From positions 62,001 to 126,000 of the forward strand of contig JAJRZT010000098.1 in assembly GCA_024275115.1 (NCBI GenBank): a DNA stretch of 64,000 nt, written 5' to 3'. Of the stretch, positions 25,690 to 34,700 are shown in pieces (within the stretch, counting starts at the first letter, position 1; each line of letters opens with the position of its first letter). The translations under genes were made by a program, and so were the position numbers. The DNA comes from Gammaproteobacteria bacterium. Lineage in GTDB: Bacteria > Pseudomonadota > Gammaproteobacteria > UBA6429 > Thiohalophilaceae. The notes beneath the pieces are model-generated. The model worked only from the letters and a program-made list of their open reading frames with translations. It was not told the origin of the DNA and made no database searches.

Positions 25690-26886
25690 TTATCGAACAT
25701 TATGTATAAAACGTTCAATCCACATAGCCACTTTGCTCCAGAACCACTCTTTTATTTTTTGGGTTCGGGGACGTGCTTTCCAGTGTTCCCTGTCTATTTG
25801 TTTTGAATTATCAAAACCTTGTTCAAAAAAATGACAGAGCTGCCTGGTTAGTTGAACTGACTGTATTTCAATGTTTAATTCAAGGTTAAATTTCTGATTC
25901 CATCTGTCTAAGTTACTGGAACCAATGCAAGCCCAATCATCACACAGAATGGCTTTAGCATGTATAAATCGGTTCTGATATTCAAAAATATGCACCTGGT
26001 TCTTAAGCAAGCGGCTATAGCGTTGTCTTGCTATATGGCTTACCCATGGGTGGTCTGAACTACTCGCGCCGGGAACTAATAAGCGTACATCACAGCCGCG
26101 ATGGGCGGCTAATTTCAGTTGGCTACGTAGTTTACGAGTGGGGACGAAATAAGGCGTTGTAATCCAGACCCGTTGCTTTGCTTTGCGTATAGCGTGTAAT
26201 ATCGCACGCTGAATTTCATTACGGTGCCAGGTTTTAGAGGTTAACAGGCGGCCTTGTTCTATATTAAGAAAGAGGCTGGATGCATTAAATTTTTCTTTAC
26301 AGTCCATTATTTCTTTCTGGTTAAGTTTTCTTTGTTGTTGAAATAAATAAGCAGCATCAAGTGCTAATGGGCCGGTTATTTTAAGCACAATATCCTGCCA
26401 GCTTCCCGGGTGTTCCAGTGGAAAGTTATAGTCATCACAGATTCCAGCACCACCAATAAAAGCATTCTCACCATCAACCACAAGTAACTTGCGGTGGTCA
26501 CGATAAAGAAATTTGATTAAGTGGTGATTCCGTAAAGGGTTAAAAAAATAGACCTGAATGCCGACATTCTGCAGTCGCTGCCTTTCCTGTATGCTGAGCT
26601 GTTTTGAACCATAAGCGTCGAGGATCATGAGGACTTCAATGCCACGTTGTCTAGCTTGAATAAGTGAGTTGATAAATTTTTCAGACGTCAGGCCAGTTTC
26701 AAAAATATACTGGATAATGTAAATATAAGACTGTGCTATTTCTATTGCTTCGAGCATGGCAGGATAAAATTGGCTGCCCTCACTAAAAAGCCTGTACGTA
26801 TTATTTTCTTTTGGCGTGTAATTGTATTTATAGCAAAGATAACACTGGCTGCGTTGCTTTATTTTATTGATAAGCCGTTCGGGCAT
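25690..26886 (-). CDS. Cardiolipin synthase / phospholipase D family protein (ClsB-like)
   Basis: A 398-residue protein with two HKD motifs of the phospholipase D superfamily: YRDHRKLLVVDGENAFIGG and FIHAKAILCDDWACIGSSNLDRW. The second has HxK(x4)D intact. The absence of N-terminal membrane helices and the length match ClsB-type cardiolipin synthases. The likely reaction joins phosphatidylglycerol with another phospholipid at the inner membrane, but the donor cannot be read. The C terminus WFWSKVAMWIERFIHNVR may be an amphipathic membrane helix. It follows rnd by 10 bp on the same strand. Confidence 0.87.
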   Translation of the reverse strand: MPERLINKIKQRSQCYLCYKYNYTPKENNTYRLFSEGSQFYPAMLEAIEIAQSYIYIIQYIFETGLTSEKFINSLIQARQRGIEVLMILDAYGSKQLSIQERQRLQNVGIQVYFFNPLRNHHLIKFLYRDHRKLLVVDGENAFIGGAGICDDYNFPLEHPGSWQDIVLKITGPLALDAAYLFQQQRKLNQKEIMDCKEKFNASSLFLNIEQGRLLTSKTWHRNEIQRAILHAIRKAKQRVWITTPYFVPTRKLRSQLKLAAHRGCDVRLLVPGASSSDHPWVSHIARQRYSRLLKNQVHIFEYQNRFIHAKAILCDDWACIGSSNLDRWNQKFNLELNIEIQSVQLTRQLCHFFEQGFDNSKQIDREHWKARPRTQKIKEWFWSKVAMWIERFIHNVR

Positions 26887-26896
26887 AAGTGTATAG

Positions 26897-28075
26897 TTAT
26901 TTGTGAGTAAGTTTCAGTTTGTTACTGTCGCTTGATAATGTTATATCACCGTTCAAAAAGTCGGCCACTTGTGTCCCTGCCAATTGCTTACGCCAGCCAG
27001 ATAACAAAGTAATGGGCTCGTCATTTATCAGCCATTTTTCAAGATCTTTTCTTGAGCATAGCATACTGCTGGCTATTTTTTCCTTTGCTGCGCAAAGACG
27101 CACAATGGCCATCATACAATCTATTAAAGCATCTTGTTGTATTGTGGTTTTCGCAAACTTAGGCAGTGTGGGCCATGTTTCCTGTGGGCGTTGTAACGAT
27201 TCTTTAATAATATTTATTAATATTGCGCCGGACTTTTTAATAATGCCATCGGTTAAGCCGCGTATTTTTTCGAGTTTAGATGGGGAATCAGGTTGGTGTT
27301 GCGCCAGACTGAGTAATATATCGTCACTGAGTATCCATTTGCGGGGTTTGTCAGATTGAATGGCGCGCTGCTCACGCCATGCGGCCAGATCCTGCAATAT
27401 AGCACGTTGTCGCCCACCGAGCTTGCTGTGGCCTTTTACTTTACGCCACATTTTTTCAGGTGAGACCTGAAAGGTTGAATCTGCGGTTAATAATTTAAAA
27501 TCAGCGTCTAACCATTGCAGGCGATTGTTGTTTGCAAGCTGCTGGCAAATAATGTTGTAAATATCGCGTAAATAAATAACATCATTGATAGCGTATTCAA
27601 GTTGCTCGCTGCTTAGTGGGCGCTGCGTCCAGTCGGTGCGTGCATATTTTTTATCGAGACTGACTTTAACGATAGCGTTCACTAAATTGCCATAGCCAAT
27701 CTGGTCGGCATGGCCGAGCAGGCTGGCTGCAATCTGAGTATCAAACACAGGTTTGGGTGCAGTTTGGCGTAGATTATAAAATATTTCCAGGTCTTGCCTT
27801 GCCGCATGAAAGACTTTGGTAATGGATTCGTTATAAATAAGTTCGAGCAGCGGTTCGAGGTTTGTAATGGCTAATGGGTCAATACAGGCGAGCGTTTCTT
27901 CGCTGGCAATCTGAATAAGACACAGTACCGGTGCATAGGTTTTTTCGCGAATAAATTCGGTGTCAATAAATAACGTGGTGGACTCTTTAATTGAATCACA
28001 ATAGGTTTGTAAATCATCATTGGTGTCGATATAGGAAAACGAATGATTTGATACAGTTTGGTAGGTTGTCGGCAT
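26897..28075 (-). CDS. rnd: Ribonuclease D
   Basis: A 392-residue 3'-5' exoribonuclease of tRNA maturation. The DEDDy catalytic residues lie in FIDTEFIREKTYAPVLCLIQIA, VFHAARQDLEIFYNL, and YAINDVIYLRDIY. An HRDC domain follows at about 215-290 (LAAWREQRAIQSDKPRKWILSDDILLSLAQHQP), then a second HRDC-like part that is less conserved. The length is normal. Probably the first gene of a pair with the ClsB-like gene. Confidence 0.95.
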   Translation of the reverse strand: MPTTYQTVSNHSFSYIDTNDDLQTYCDSIKESTTLFIDTEFIREKTYAPVLCLIQIASEETLACIDPLAITNLEPLLELIYNESITKVFHAARQDLEIFYNLRQTAPKPVFDTQIAASLLGHADQIGYGNLVNAIVKVSLDKKYARTDWTQRPLSSEQLEYAINDVIYLRDIYNIICQQLANNNRLQWLDADFKLLTADSTFQVSPEKMWRKVKGHSKLGGRQRAILQDLAAWREQRAIQSDKPRKWILSDDILLSLAQHQPDSPSKLEKIRGLTDGIIKKSGAILINIIKESLQRPQETWPTLPKFAKTTIQQDALIDCMMAIVRLCAAKEKIASSMLCSRKDLEKWLINDEPITLLSGWRKQLAGTQVADFLNGDITLSSDSNKLKLTHK

Positions 28076-28136
28076 AATGGTTCTTTTAATGGGCTTTGTT
28101 TGTCGTTAAGATAAGCTGATTATCACACATTAGAGA

Positions 28137-28268
28137 CCATTGCACGAATAGCGAGAAGTCAGATAACGGCGTTAAAAATCAATTCAAAATACTCATTTAC
28201 TTCGTGTAAACTCCGCTTTTTCGTTGATTTTTGTCTTGTTCTCTAACTTCTCGCTATCCATGCAAAGG
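28137..28268. repeat. 132-bp palindromic MITE-like element
   Basis: The outer 23 bp of both ends are inverted repeats with 20 matches, including a perfect 12-bp arm, ATAGCGAGAAGT (28148-28159) and ACTTCTCGCTAT (28246-28257). A second complementary block (AAAAATCAA with TTGATTTTT) lies inside. It fills the 218-bp gap between divergent rnd and mpl and could fold into one long hairpin. No ORF is present. Confidence 0.8.
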
Positions 28269-28293
28269 CCTCAGTTAATATATAGAGACTCCT

Positions 28294-29652
28294 ATGCATA
28301 TTCATATACTCGGCATCTGCGGCACTTTTATGGGCGGGCTTGCGACTCTGGCGCGTGGTTTGGGGCATAAAGTCACCGGCAGCGATCTCAATGTTTACCC
28401 GCCAATGAGTACCCTGCTGGAAGAACAGGGGATTGAAATTATTCAGGGCTTTGATGTTGCTCAGTTAAAACCACAACCGGATGTGGTGGTGATTGGCAAT
28501 GCGCTGTCACGCGGTAACCCGGCGGTGGAGCATGTGTTAAATAACAATATTCCCTATACATCTGGGCCTCAATGGCTGGCGGAGCATGTTTTGCAACAGC
28601 GCTGGGTGTTGGGTGTTGCGGGTACGCATGGCAAAACAACAACCAGCAGTATGCTCGCCTGGATTTTAGAAGCCAATGGAATGAAGCCGGGATTTTTAAT
28701 TGGTGGTGTGGCAAAAAATTTTGGTGTGTCGGCCAGCTTAGGCGAATCTGACTTTTTTGTGATTGAAGCCGATGAATATGACACCGCCTTTTTTGATAAA
28801 CGTTCCAAGTTTGTACACTACCATCCACGCACCGTGATACTGAATAATCTGGAATTTGATCATGCCGATATTTTTTCGGATATAAAGGCCATTCAAACCC
28901 AGTTTCATCATTTGATTCGAATCGTACCGGAAAATGGTTTAGTGATTTACCCGCAGGACGAAAAATATTTAAGCGAAGTGTTACAGCAAGGTTGCTGGAC
29001 GCCTACCGCCGTTTTTTCTGATAACGAAAAAACAGAGGCCGATTGGCAGTGCCACGCGATTAAAGATGATTACTCCCAGTTTGAAGTCATTTATCAGAAT
29101 AAGAATTTGGGGATGGTAAAATGGGAACTCATTGGCCGGCATAATATGTTTAATGGTTTGGCGGCGATTATTGCGGCGCGGCATATCGGCATTACACCAA
29201 ACTATGCTATCGAAACACTGGCAAAGTTTGAAGGTATTAAACGTCGCATGGAAGTGCGTGGTGTGGTGAACGATATTACTGTGTACGATGATTTTGCACA
29301 CCATCCCACGGCAATAAAAACAACGCTGGATGGTTTGCGGCGGCAGGTGGGTGCGTCTCGCATTATTGCCGTACTGGAACCACGTTCAAATACTATGAAG
29401 CAGGGTGTGCATGCAAAAACACTGGCGGACTCGTTACAATTAGCCGACTGTGTTTTTGCGTTACAGGCCGATAATTTGCAATGGGATTTAGCAGAATCAT
29501 TTAAGGTCTTAAAGCACAGTAACGTTGAAAGCAGAGTGGATGTTTTATTGGATAAACTGGTTGCAATGGTTAAGCCTGGCGATCATGTGCTGATTATGAG
29601 TAACGGTGGTTTTGCCGGAATCCACCAGAAACTATTAAATATGCTAAACTAA
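28294..29652 (+). CDS. mpl: UDP-N-acetylmuramate:L-alanyl-gamma-D-glutamyl-meso-diaminopimelate ligase
   Basis: A 452-residue Mur ligase that attaches recycled murein tripeptide to UDP-MurNAc. The start MHIHILGICGTFMGGLATLARGLGHKVTGSD is the family N terminus. The ATP site is GVAGTHGKTTTSSMLAW near residue 109, followed by EADEYDTAFFDKRSKFVHY and DDFAHHPTAIK. The presence of Mpl implies murein peptide recycling and a meso-DAP wall. It lies 30 bp upstream of ubiX, a common gammaproteobacterial neighbour. Confidence 0.97.
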   Translation: MHIHILGICGTFMGGLATLARGLGHKVTGSDLNVYPPMSTLLEEQGIEIIQGFDVAQLKPQPDVVVIGNALSRGNPAVEHVLNNNIPYTSGPQWLAEHVLQQRWVLGVAGTHGKTTTSSMLAWILEANGMKPGFLIGGVAKNFGVSASLGESDFFVIEADEYDTAFFDKRSKFVHYHPRTVILNNLEFDHADIFSDIKAIQTQFHHLIRIVPENGLVIYPQDEKYLSEVLQQGCWTPTAVFSDNEKTEADWQCHAIKDDYSQFEVIYQNKNLGMVKWELIGRHNMFNGLAAIIAARHIGITPNYAIETLAKFEGIKRRMEVRGVVNDITVYDDFAHHPTAIKTTLDGLRRQVGASRIIAVLEPRSNTMKQGVHAKTLADSLQLADCVFALQADNLQWDLAESFKVLKHSNVESRVDVLLDKLVAMVKPGDHVLIMSNGGFAGIHQKLLNMLN

Positions 29653-29682
29653 AGTTTTTAATCCCAAACTGAGTTTCATTGA

Positions 29683-30309
29683 GTGAGTCATTCCGCCCCG
29701 ATAATTTTAGCCATGACCGGTGCATCCGGTGCCTGCTATGGTCTGCGTTTATTAGAAATATTATTAAAAGATGGCCGACAGGTTTACTTTTTAATTTCCA
29801 AAGCGGCACAGGCTGTCTTTGCAATGGAAACAGAGCTGGATATCCCTTCGCGTCCCCAGGAGGCGCAAGCCTGGTTAACAGAATATTACAAAGCAAAGCC
29901 GGAACAGATTATTGTTTATGGTCGGGAGCAATGGAGTTCGCCGGTTGCTAGTGGCTCGCATAAAGCTGAACATATGATTGTTTGCCCTTGTACAACAGGC
30001 ACACTCTCGGCCATTGCACAGGGTGCCAGTAACAATCTTATGCAACGCGCTGCCGATGTGATGATTAAAGAGCAACGTAAATTAATGCTGGTGGTTCGGG
30101 AAATGCCGTTCTCGGCAATTCACCTGGAAAATATGTTAAAGCTGGCACAGCTGGGTGTCACAATTATGCCTGCCAATCCAGGGTTTTATCAGAATCCACA
30201 GGGTATCGGTGACCTGGTTGATTTTGTGGTTGCCCGAATTCTGGATCACATCGGGGTAGAGCATTCTTTATTACCACGTTGGGGGCTTGGGGAAGGTTCT
30301 ACCCACTGA
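29683..30309 (+). CDS. ubiX: Flavin prenyltransferase UbiX
   Basis: A 208-residue enzyme that makes prenylated FMN, the cofactor for UbiD in ubiquinone synthesis. It starts with a GTG and MSHSAPIILAMTGASGACYGLRLLEILL, the flavin-binding N terminus. Further motifs are ASGSHKAEHMIVCPCTTGTLSAIAQGASNNLMQRAADV and LVVREMPFSAIHLENMLKL, all typical. The terminal IMPANPGFYQNP is also conserved. It is probably cotranscribed with mpl. Confidence 0.96.
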   Translation: MSHSAPIILAMTGASGACYGLRLLEILLKDGRQVYFLISKAAQAVFAMETELDIPSRPQEAQAWLTEYYKAKPEQIIVYGREQWSSPVASGSHKAEHMIVCPCTTGTLSAIAQGASNNLMQRAADVMIKEQRKLMLVVREMPFSAIHLENMLKLAQLGVTIMPANPGFYQNPQGIGDLVDFVVARILDHIGVEHSLLPRWGLGEGSTH

Positions 30310-30323
30310 TTTCAGCGCAGAGC

Positions 30324-30352
30324 TTGACAGAGTAAATAGATCAATCTTAAAT
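30324..30352 (+). promoter_or_regulatory. Sigma70-like promoter before the LON-domain gene
   Basis: TTGACA (30324-30329), a 17-bp spacer and TTAAAT (30347-30352) make a good sigma70-type match. It would start a transcript about 30 bp before the ATG of the LON-domain gene at 30391. Confidence 0.45.
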
Positions 30353-30390
30353 GTAGTATTGATGCAGTATAAAAGGGCAGTCGTTTACCA

Positions 30391-30966
30391 ATGAGCATTC
30401 CATTGTTTCCACTGAACACCGTTTTATTTCCGGGTGGCCCATTACCTTTACGTGTGTTTGAACCGCGTTATCTCGACATGGTCAGTCGTTCAATGAAAAC
30501 ACAAACTCCAATTGGTGTCATATTAATTAAAAGTGGTGATGAAGTCGGGCCTGCACCGGAAGTTTATAATATTGGCACAATGACGACGGTAACCTACTGG
30601 CATAAACGTAGCGATGGTTTGTTGGGCTTTACCTTAACGGCAACGCAGCGTTTCAGAGTAAAGAATGTGCAAGTGAATGATTCACAGTTGCTAACAGCCG
30701 ATATTGACGTTATTGAAAATCTTGCGCCTCTGGAAGTGAATAAGGACAACCGGTATTTTGTTCCGATATTAAAGCAAATATTAGATCAACTCGACCCGCC
30801 TTTTAAAACAATGGAAAGGCATATGGATAATATTGAATGGATATCTGCACGACTAATTGAGTTATTACCAACCGCTCTGGAAGAAAAACAGACATTGCTG
30901 GAAAGTAATGATATAGAAGAACGCCTTATAAAGATTGAATCTATATTAAAAGATGTCAAGCATTAG
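30391..30966 (+). CDS. LON substrate-binding-domain protein
   Basis: A 191-residue stand-alone LON N-terminal domain. It opens with IPLFPLNTVLFPGGPLPLRVFEPRYLDMVSRSMK, the family signature, and has IGTMTTVTYWHKRSDGLLGFTLTATQRFRV in the core and a helical C terminus. It has no ATPase or protease part, so it is not Lon itself. The role is unknown; it may bind proteins. It converges on the DedA-type gene with 6 bp between stop codons. Start supported by a nearby promoter but weak ribosome site. Confidence 0.9.
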   Translation: MSIPLFPLNTVLFPGGPLPLRVFEPRYLDMVSRSMKTQTPIGVILIKSGDEVGPAPEVYNIGTMTTVTYWHKRSDGLLGFTLTATQRFRVKNVQVNDSQLLTADIDVIENLAPLEVNKDNRYFVPILKQILDQLDPPFKTMERHMDNIEWISARLIELLPTALEEKQTLLESNDIEERLIKIESILKDVKH

Positions 30967-30972
30967 AGGTTG

Positions 30973-32973
30973 TTACTTTATAAGTAGTATCTCTCCATGA
31001 CGGCTATTGTCTGCCTCTAAATTAAGTGAATAGCGGCGCACTTCATAGCTTGCACCAAGACCATTTCGAAGAACATCAAGGGCGTTAGTAAACGTATCAA
31101 TGGTTGTTAAATAATTAAGAAAAGGTGCGCGGGTTATTTCTGAAAAAGCCACTTCTCCTATCCATAAAGGCTGCTTTGAGTCTTTTCCTTGTAGATAATA
31201 TCCGGATGGCCACAGTCGGATAATGGCCAGCCGTTTATTGGCAACTTGCTTGCTAAAGGTAAGGGTATTGTATTGGCCATTATGGAGGTGTTTTACAATG
31301 GGAAGCTGCCGGGGGCTATCAATATCCTGCAACCAGTTAAAATACTTTGCCGTTACATTGTTGACCTGTTGCCAGCCACTGGCTTTGAGTGTTGTAATAA
31401 TAACAGCTTGATCTGCCGCCCATTGTATATTCAGTGGTTGTTTCCGTCGGCCTCTAATGTCATTCCTGAAGTGGGGCAGGATTTCCCAGCCAGATTCAAG
31501 CCATGCATTGTAACCAATAATAAATTGGGTTTTTTGCGGGTAGGTTTTTTCTGCGGGTATTTTAATATTATTGTTAAAAATAAAAGCAAGCATTACAAGG
31601 CTCACAATGCTTATAAGTATTATTGATAGTGGTTTTTTAGTTTGAATATTTTTGACTGGGTGACGCCGGTAGGCTATCCCCAGAACAGAAACCCACAGGA
31701 GTCCAAAAAACAAATGTCCCAGTAAAATGGAAAAATCTTGTGTACCTGAATAAAGCTGAGCGAAGGCAATGGCGAATAAGAATAAAATAACCAGAGTATA
31801 AATAATAAGGCTCGTTTTGCCACTCAGGCCTTTAACAAAATAAATGGCCATAAACCCATAGACACTGACGGTAAGCATAAATAAAGAATGTGTCATTCCC
31901 TGATAATGTTGAGAAAAAGAATTAAACGACAGGCTGAAAGTGTTAATCAAATATAGGGTTACCCAGGGTAATACCAGCGCTGCAACCATAAAGGAGATGG
32001 CTTTATAGTTTCGGTTGTAAAAATTCCATATTACGAACAGGGCAACGCCACCGAACACGATATCGTAGTTACCAAGATAGCCAAAAAAACGGACAATCTC
32101 ATTTGTAACAGGATGTTGCAGCAATACCAGTTGTTTATAAATAAAGGTATCAATATTGTTAATAAATAAAGTATTGAATAAATAATGGTTAAGAATAATA
32201 AGAACGAGACTACTGGTTAATAATAAAAAACCAAAGCCGGTAATGCCCCGAACTTCTGAGCTTTCCGGGTTTACAAGACTGTTAGGCATCGAGCCGATAA
32301 TGGGGTGGTTACGCGCCCAGATAAGCAGCCGATAAGACAAAACATCGGCCTGTGGTGCGAGCCAGCCATAGATACTGCGAACAAGGTGAACAGTGATAAG
32401 TATCAATACAATAGCTAGCACAATTAAAATAGCCAGTTGGCCTGCAAACTCTTTTGCTAATTGCAGTGACATGCCAAAGATAATACCGGGTAACAGGTAA
32501 AGGGGTGCCCAGGCCATAGCGGAAAGAACATTAGAGATATAAAATTGTGTTGAAGGCATATTCGACATGCCGGCAATAGTGGGTACGATGGCGCGTAAGG
32601 GGCCAAAAAAACGACCGAAAGCTACACTCTTTTTACCGTGCTTTTTAAAAAACGTTTGCCCTTGTGAGATCAGGGTCGGGTAGCGTGACAATGGCCACAT
32701 TCGTTGTAACTGTTGCTGGTAATGCCTCCCCAGCCAGTAGCTCAGGCCATCGCCTGCAATGGCGCCAGCGGTGGCTATTAGTACGGTTGGCCAAAAGTCG
32801 AGATGCCCTGTGGCAATCAAGGCACCAAAACCAACCATTAGAAGGAATCCCGGAACAATCAGCCCGATAACGAGTACGGATTCCCCCATGGCGACAATAA
32901 ATATAAAAAGACTGACCCAGACTGTGTTCTGGGTCATCCAATTAAGAAGTATTTCTAGACTGTCGATTGTCAT
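30973..32973 (-). CDS. DedA / PAP2-like / LssY-C-like membrane fusion protein
   Basis: A 666-residue fusion. Residues about 10-215 are a DedA (SNARE-associated, PF09335-type) domain: GESVLVIGLIVPGFLLMVGFGALIATG and FGRFFGPLRAIVPTIAGMSNM. Residues about 245-450 hold six or so membrane segments with PAP2-like spacing, but the phosphatase motifs are degenerate (no KxxxxxxRP; GMTHSLF where PSGH would be). The final 185 residues resemble the LssY C-terminal domain: PLNIQWAADQAVIITTLKASGWQ, RLWPSGYYLQGKDSKQPLWIGEVAFS. DedA proteins flip phospholipids or undecaprenyl phosphate. The fusion suggests linked lipid transport and processing, but phosphatase activity is unlikely. Confidence 0.85.
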   Translation of the reverse strand: MTIDSLEILLNWMTQNTVWVSLFIFIVAMGESVLVIGLIVPGFLLMVGFGALIATGHLDFWPTVLIATAGAIAGDGLSYWLGRHYQQQLQRMWPLSRYPTLISQGQTFFKKHGKKSVAFGRFFGPLRAIVPTIAGMSNMPSTQFYISNVLSAMAWAPLYLLPGIIFGMSLQLAKEFAGQLAILIVLAIVLILITVHLVRSIYGWLAPQADVLSYRLLIWARNHPIIGSMPNSLVNPESSEVRGITGFGFLLLTSSLVLIILNHYLFNTLFINNIDTFIYKQLVLLQHPVTNEIVRFFGYLGNYDIVFGGVALFVIWNFYNRNYKAISFMVAALVLPWVTLYLINTFSLSFNSFSQHYQGMTHSLFMLTVSVYGFMAIYFVKGLSGKTSLIIYTLVILFLFAIAFAQLYSGTQDFSILLGHLFFGLLWVSVLGIAYRRHPVKNIQTKKPLSIILISIVSLVMLAFIFNNNIKIPAEKTYPQKTQFIIGYNAWLESGWEILPHFRNDIRGRRKQPLNIQWAADQAVIITTLKASGWQQVNNVTAKYFNWLQDIDSPRQLPIVKHLHNGQYNTLTFSKQVANKRLAIIRLWPSGYYLQGKDSKQPLWIGEVAFSEITRAPFLNYLTTIDTFTNALDVLRNGLGASYEVRRYSLNLEADNSRHGEILLIK

Positions 32974-33064
32974 AATGCGAATATATTAACGTGTTTCAGG
33001 TTCTTTAGTGAAGCATTGTGCGCATATAAATTAAACTATGTAATGTTGTCCAATACTCTGATTC

Positions 33065-33070
33065 TATAAT
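33065..33070 (+). promoter_or_regulatory. TATAAT box directly before the hydrolase gene
   Basis: A perfect TATAAT ends 6 bp before the ATG of the hydrolase gene. If used, transcription would begin at or just before the start codon, giving a leaderless mRNA; no Shine-Dalgarno site is present. No good -35 box was found, so this may be chance. Confidence 0.25.
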
Positions 33071-33076
33071 AGAAAT

Positions 33077-34483
33077 ATGTATAAAAAATTTATTTTTTTA
33101 TTGTTTGTGATGCCGCCATTATTCCTGAATAATGTGCAGGCAGAGTTTGCTACGCCTGTTCAGAGTCCGGCCATGGCATTACAAATGCCTGGCTTGTCCA
33201 TGAGTTGTGAAGCCGAACCTGTTTTTAATGGCCGGGCATGTATTTATGAAGTCAATAAAGAAGCTAAAGAAAGCATTGTTCTGGTGCATGGTTTAAATGC
33301 CGAAGCAGCCAGATGGGCTGCACAAATTAAAGTATTAAAAGATCGCTATCATGTTATTAGTTTTGACCTGCCGGGTTTCGGTCAATCCTCCCGTGGTAAT
33401 GAATTGTATTCACCAACAAACTATGCGCGATTTGTTCGCTACGTTACCCAGAAATATATTGGCAAGCCTTTTTATCTGGTGGGACATTCAATGGGTGGGA
33501 CGATAGCCTTGCGTTATAGCGCCATGTACCCTGCTGATGTGAAACGCCTTGTGCTTGCAGATGTAGGCGGAGTGCTGCATCAATATTCTTATGCAAAAAG
33601 TATTGCACTTAAATGGTTTAAGGTTTTGCAGCGCGTGACTAACTGGGCTATTCCTGGTTTTGAAGATATGCCTATTATGCATGAACTGGCGAATACTTTT
33701 TTTCAAAATCTTGACTGGCTGCCGATTGATGTACGTGATGCGCTACAGATACCGGAGTTACGCCGTATTATTTTAAATGGTAATTCCATTCCAATAGCCA
33801 GTGTTGCTGTTTCTACTGAAGATTTTAGTGGTACTATTCGCAACAATAAAACCCCAACGCTGATCATCTGGGGTGCATACGATCTTGTTACCCCAATAAG
33901 AACAGGAAAAATATTACAGGTGCGAATGCCAAAGGCCTATTTAAAAGTTTTAGCGCGTTCGGCTCATTCATCAATGACCGATCAACCTGAGGCCTTTAAC
34001 AAATTAATGTTGGCTCATATTGAACAGATGGACACCGAATTGAGCCATCAGCATTGGCAATTTCCACTATTTGAAAAGTCGCAACGAATTGGTAAGTGCA
34101 GCAATGAATTTGAAAAAACATTCACAGGTAACTATCTGCGTATTGAGTTGGAGAATTGCCGTAAGGCCATTATTAAAAATGCAAATATTGGTTCAATTAT
34201 GGCAAAAAATGCTTCGATTGAAATTGAAACAAGCCAGATTATTTCAAAAGATATTGCAATCACCTTATTTGATAGCAGCTTGAATATAACCAGTAGTAAT
34301 ATCACGGCAAATATTGGTATCCAGACTGTGCGCAGTTATATTGATGTTGCTGGTATTGATTTTAAAATAAAAACGGCCGCAGTTAATAATTTTGGTCAGA
34401 GCTCTGCGGTATTTTCAGTTTGTACGGTTAACGGTAAACCTTTGCATCGCTATAAGGATTTTACTTTGGAAGGCAGGATTTAA
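33077..34483 (+). CDS. Secreted alpha/beta hydrolase with repeat-rich C-terminal extension
   Basis: A 468-residue protein with a signal peptide (MYKKFIFLLFVMPPLFLNNVQA). Residues about 70-325 form an alpha/beta hydrolase: VLVHGLNAEAARW, DLPGFGQSS, nucleophile elbow VGHSMGGT, acid in IWGAYDLVTP and histidine in ARSAHSSM. The domain is normal for a lipase/esterase-like enzyme; the substrate is unknown. Residues about 350-468 are different: short beta-rich repeats (NANIGSIMAKNASIEIETSQIIS, SSLNITSSNITANIG) that look like coils of a beta-helix, with two cysteines. The combination may be periplasmic or surface bound. The ATG lacks a ribosome site. Confidence 0.8.
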   Translation: MYKKFIFLLFVMPPLFLNNVQAEFATPVQSPAMALQMPGLSMSCEAEPVFNGRACIYEVNKEAKESIVLVHGLNAEAARWAAQIKVLKDRYHVISFDLPGFGQSSRGNELYSPTNYARFVRYVTQKYIGKPFYLVGHSMGGTIALRYSAMYPADVKRLVLADVGGVLHQYSYAKSIALKWFKVLQRVTNWAIPGFEDMPIMHELANTFFQNLDWLPIDVRDALQIPELRRIILNGNSIPIASVAVSTEDFSGTIRNNKTPTLIIWGAYDLVTPIRTGKILQVRMPKAYLKVLARSAHSSMTDQPEAFNKLMLAHIEQMDTELSHQHWQFPLFEKSQRIGKCSNEFEKTFTGNYLRIELENCRKAIIKNANIGSIMAKNASIEIETSQIISKDIAITLFDSSLNITSSNITANIGIQTVRSYIDVAGIDFKIKTAAVNNFGQSSAVFSVCTVNGKPLHRYKDFTLEGRI

Positions 34484-34531
34484 TTAATCTGAACTAGGGA
34501 TAAGACATTCAGAGGTTGTTCACCGGACAGC

Positions 34532-34632
34532 AAGCCGGGATTACCCAATAAAGACACGCAAAACATGCCATCCATGGCGACTCGACTGCCGCGTCCTTGC
34601 GGCAGACGGTCTTTATTGGGTAATCCCGGCTT
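34532..34632. repeat. Perfect 24-bp inverted repeat with internal hairpin
   Basis: AAGCCGGGATTACCCAATAA plus AGAC (34532-34555) is exactly repeated in inverse at 34609-34632, with 53 bp between. The spacer itself holds CTGCCGC/GCGGCAG arms. It lies between the convergent hydrolase and hemL genes, so it may end transcription from both sides, or be a small mobile element. No poly-T follows. Confidence 0.85.
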
Positions 34633-34700
34633 CCTATCCTCGCGTTGGTGGATTCTAATGACTCGTTTTTCTTATCTCGAGTTCAGGCTAATAATACAGA

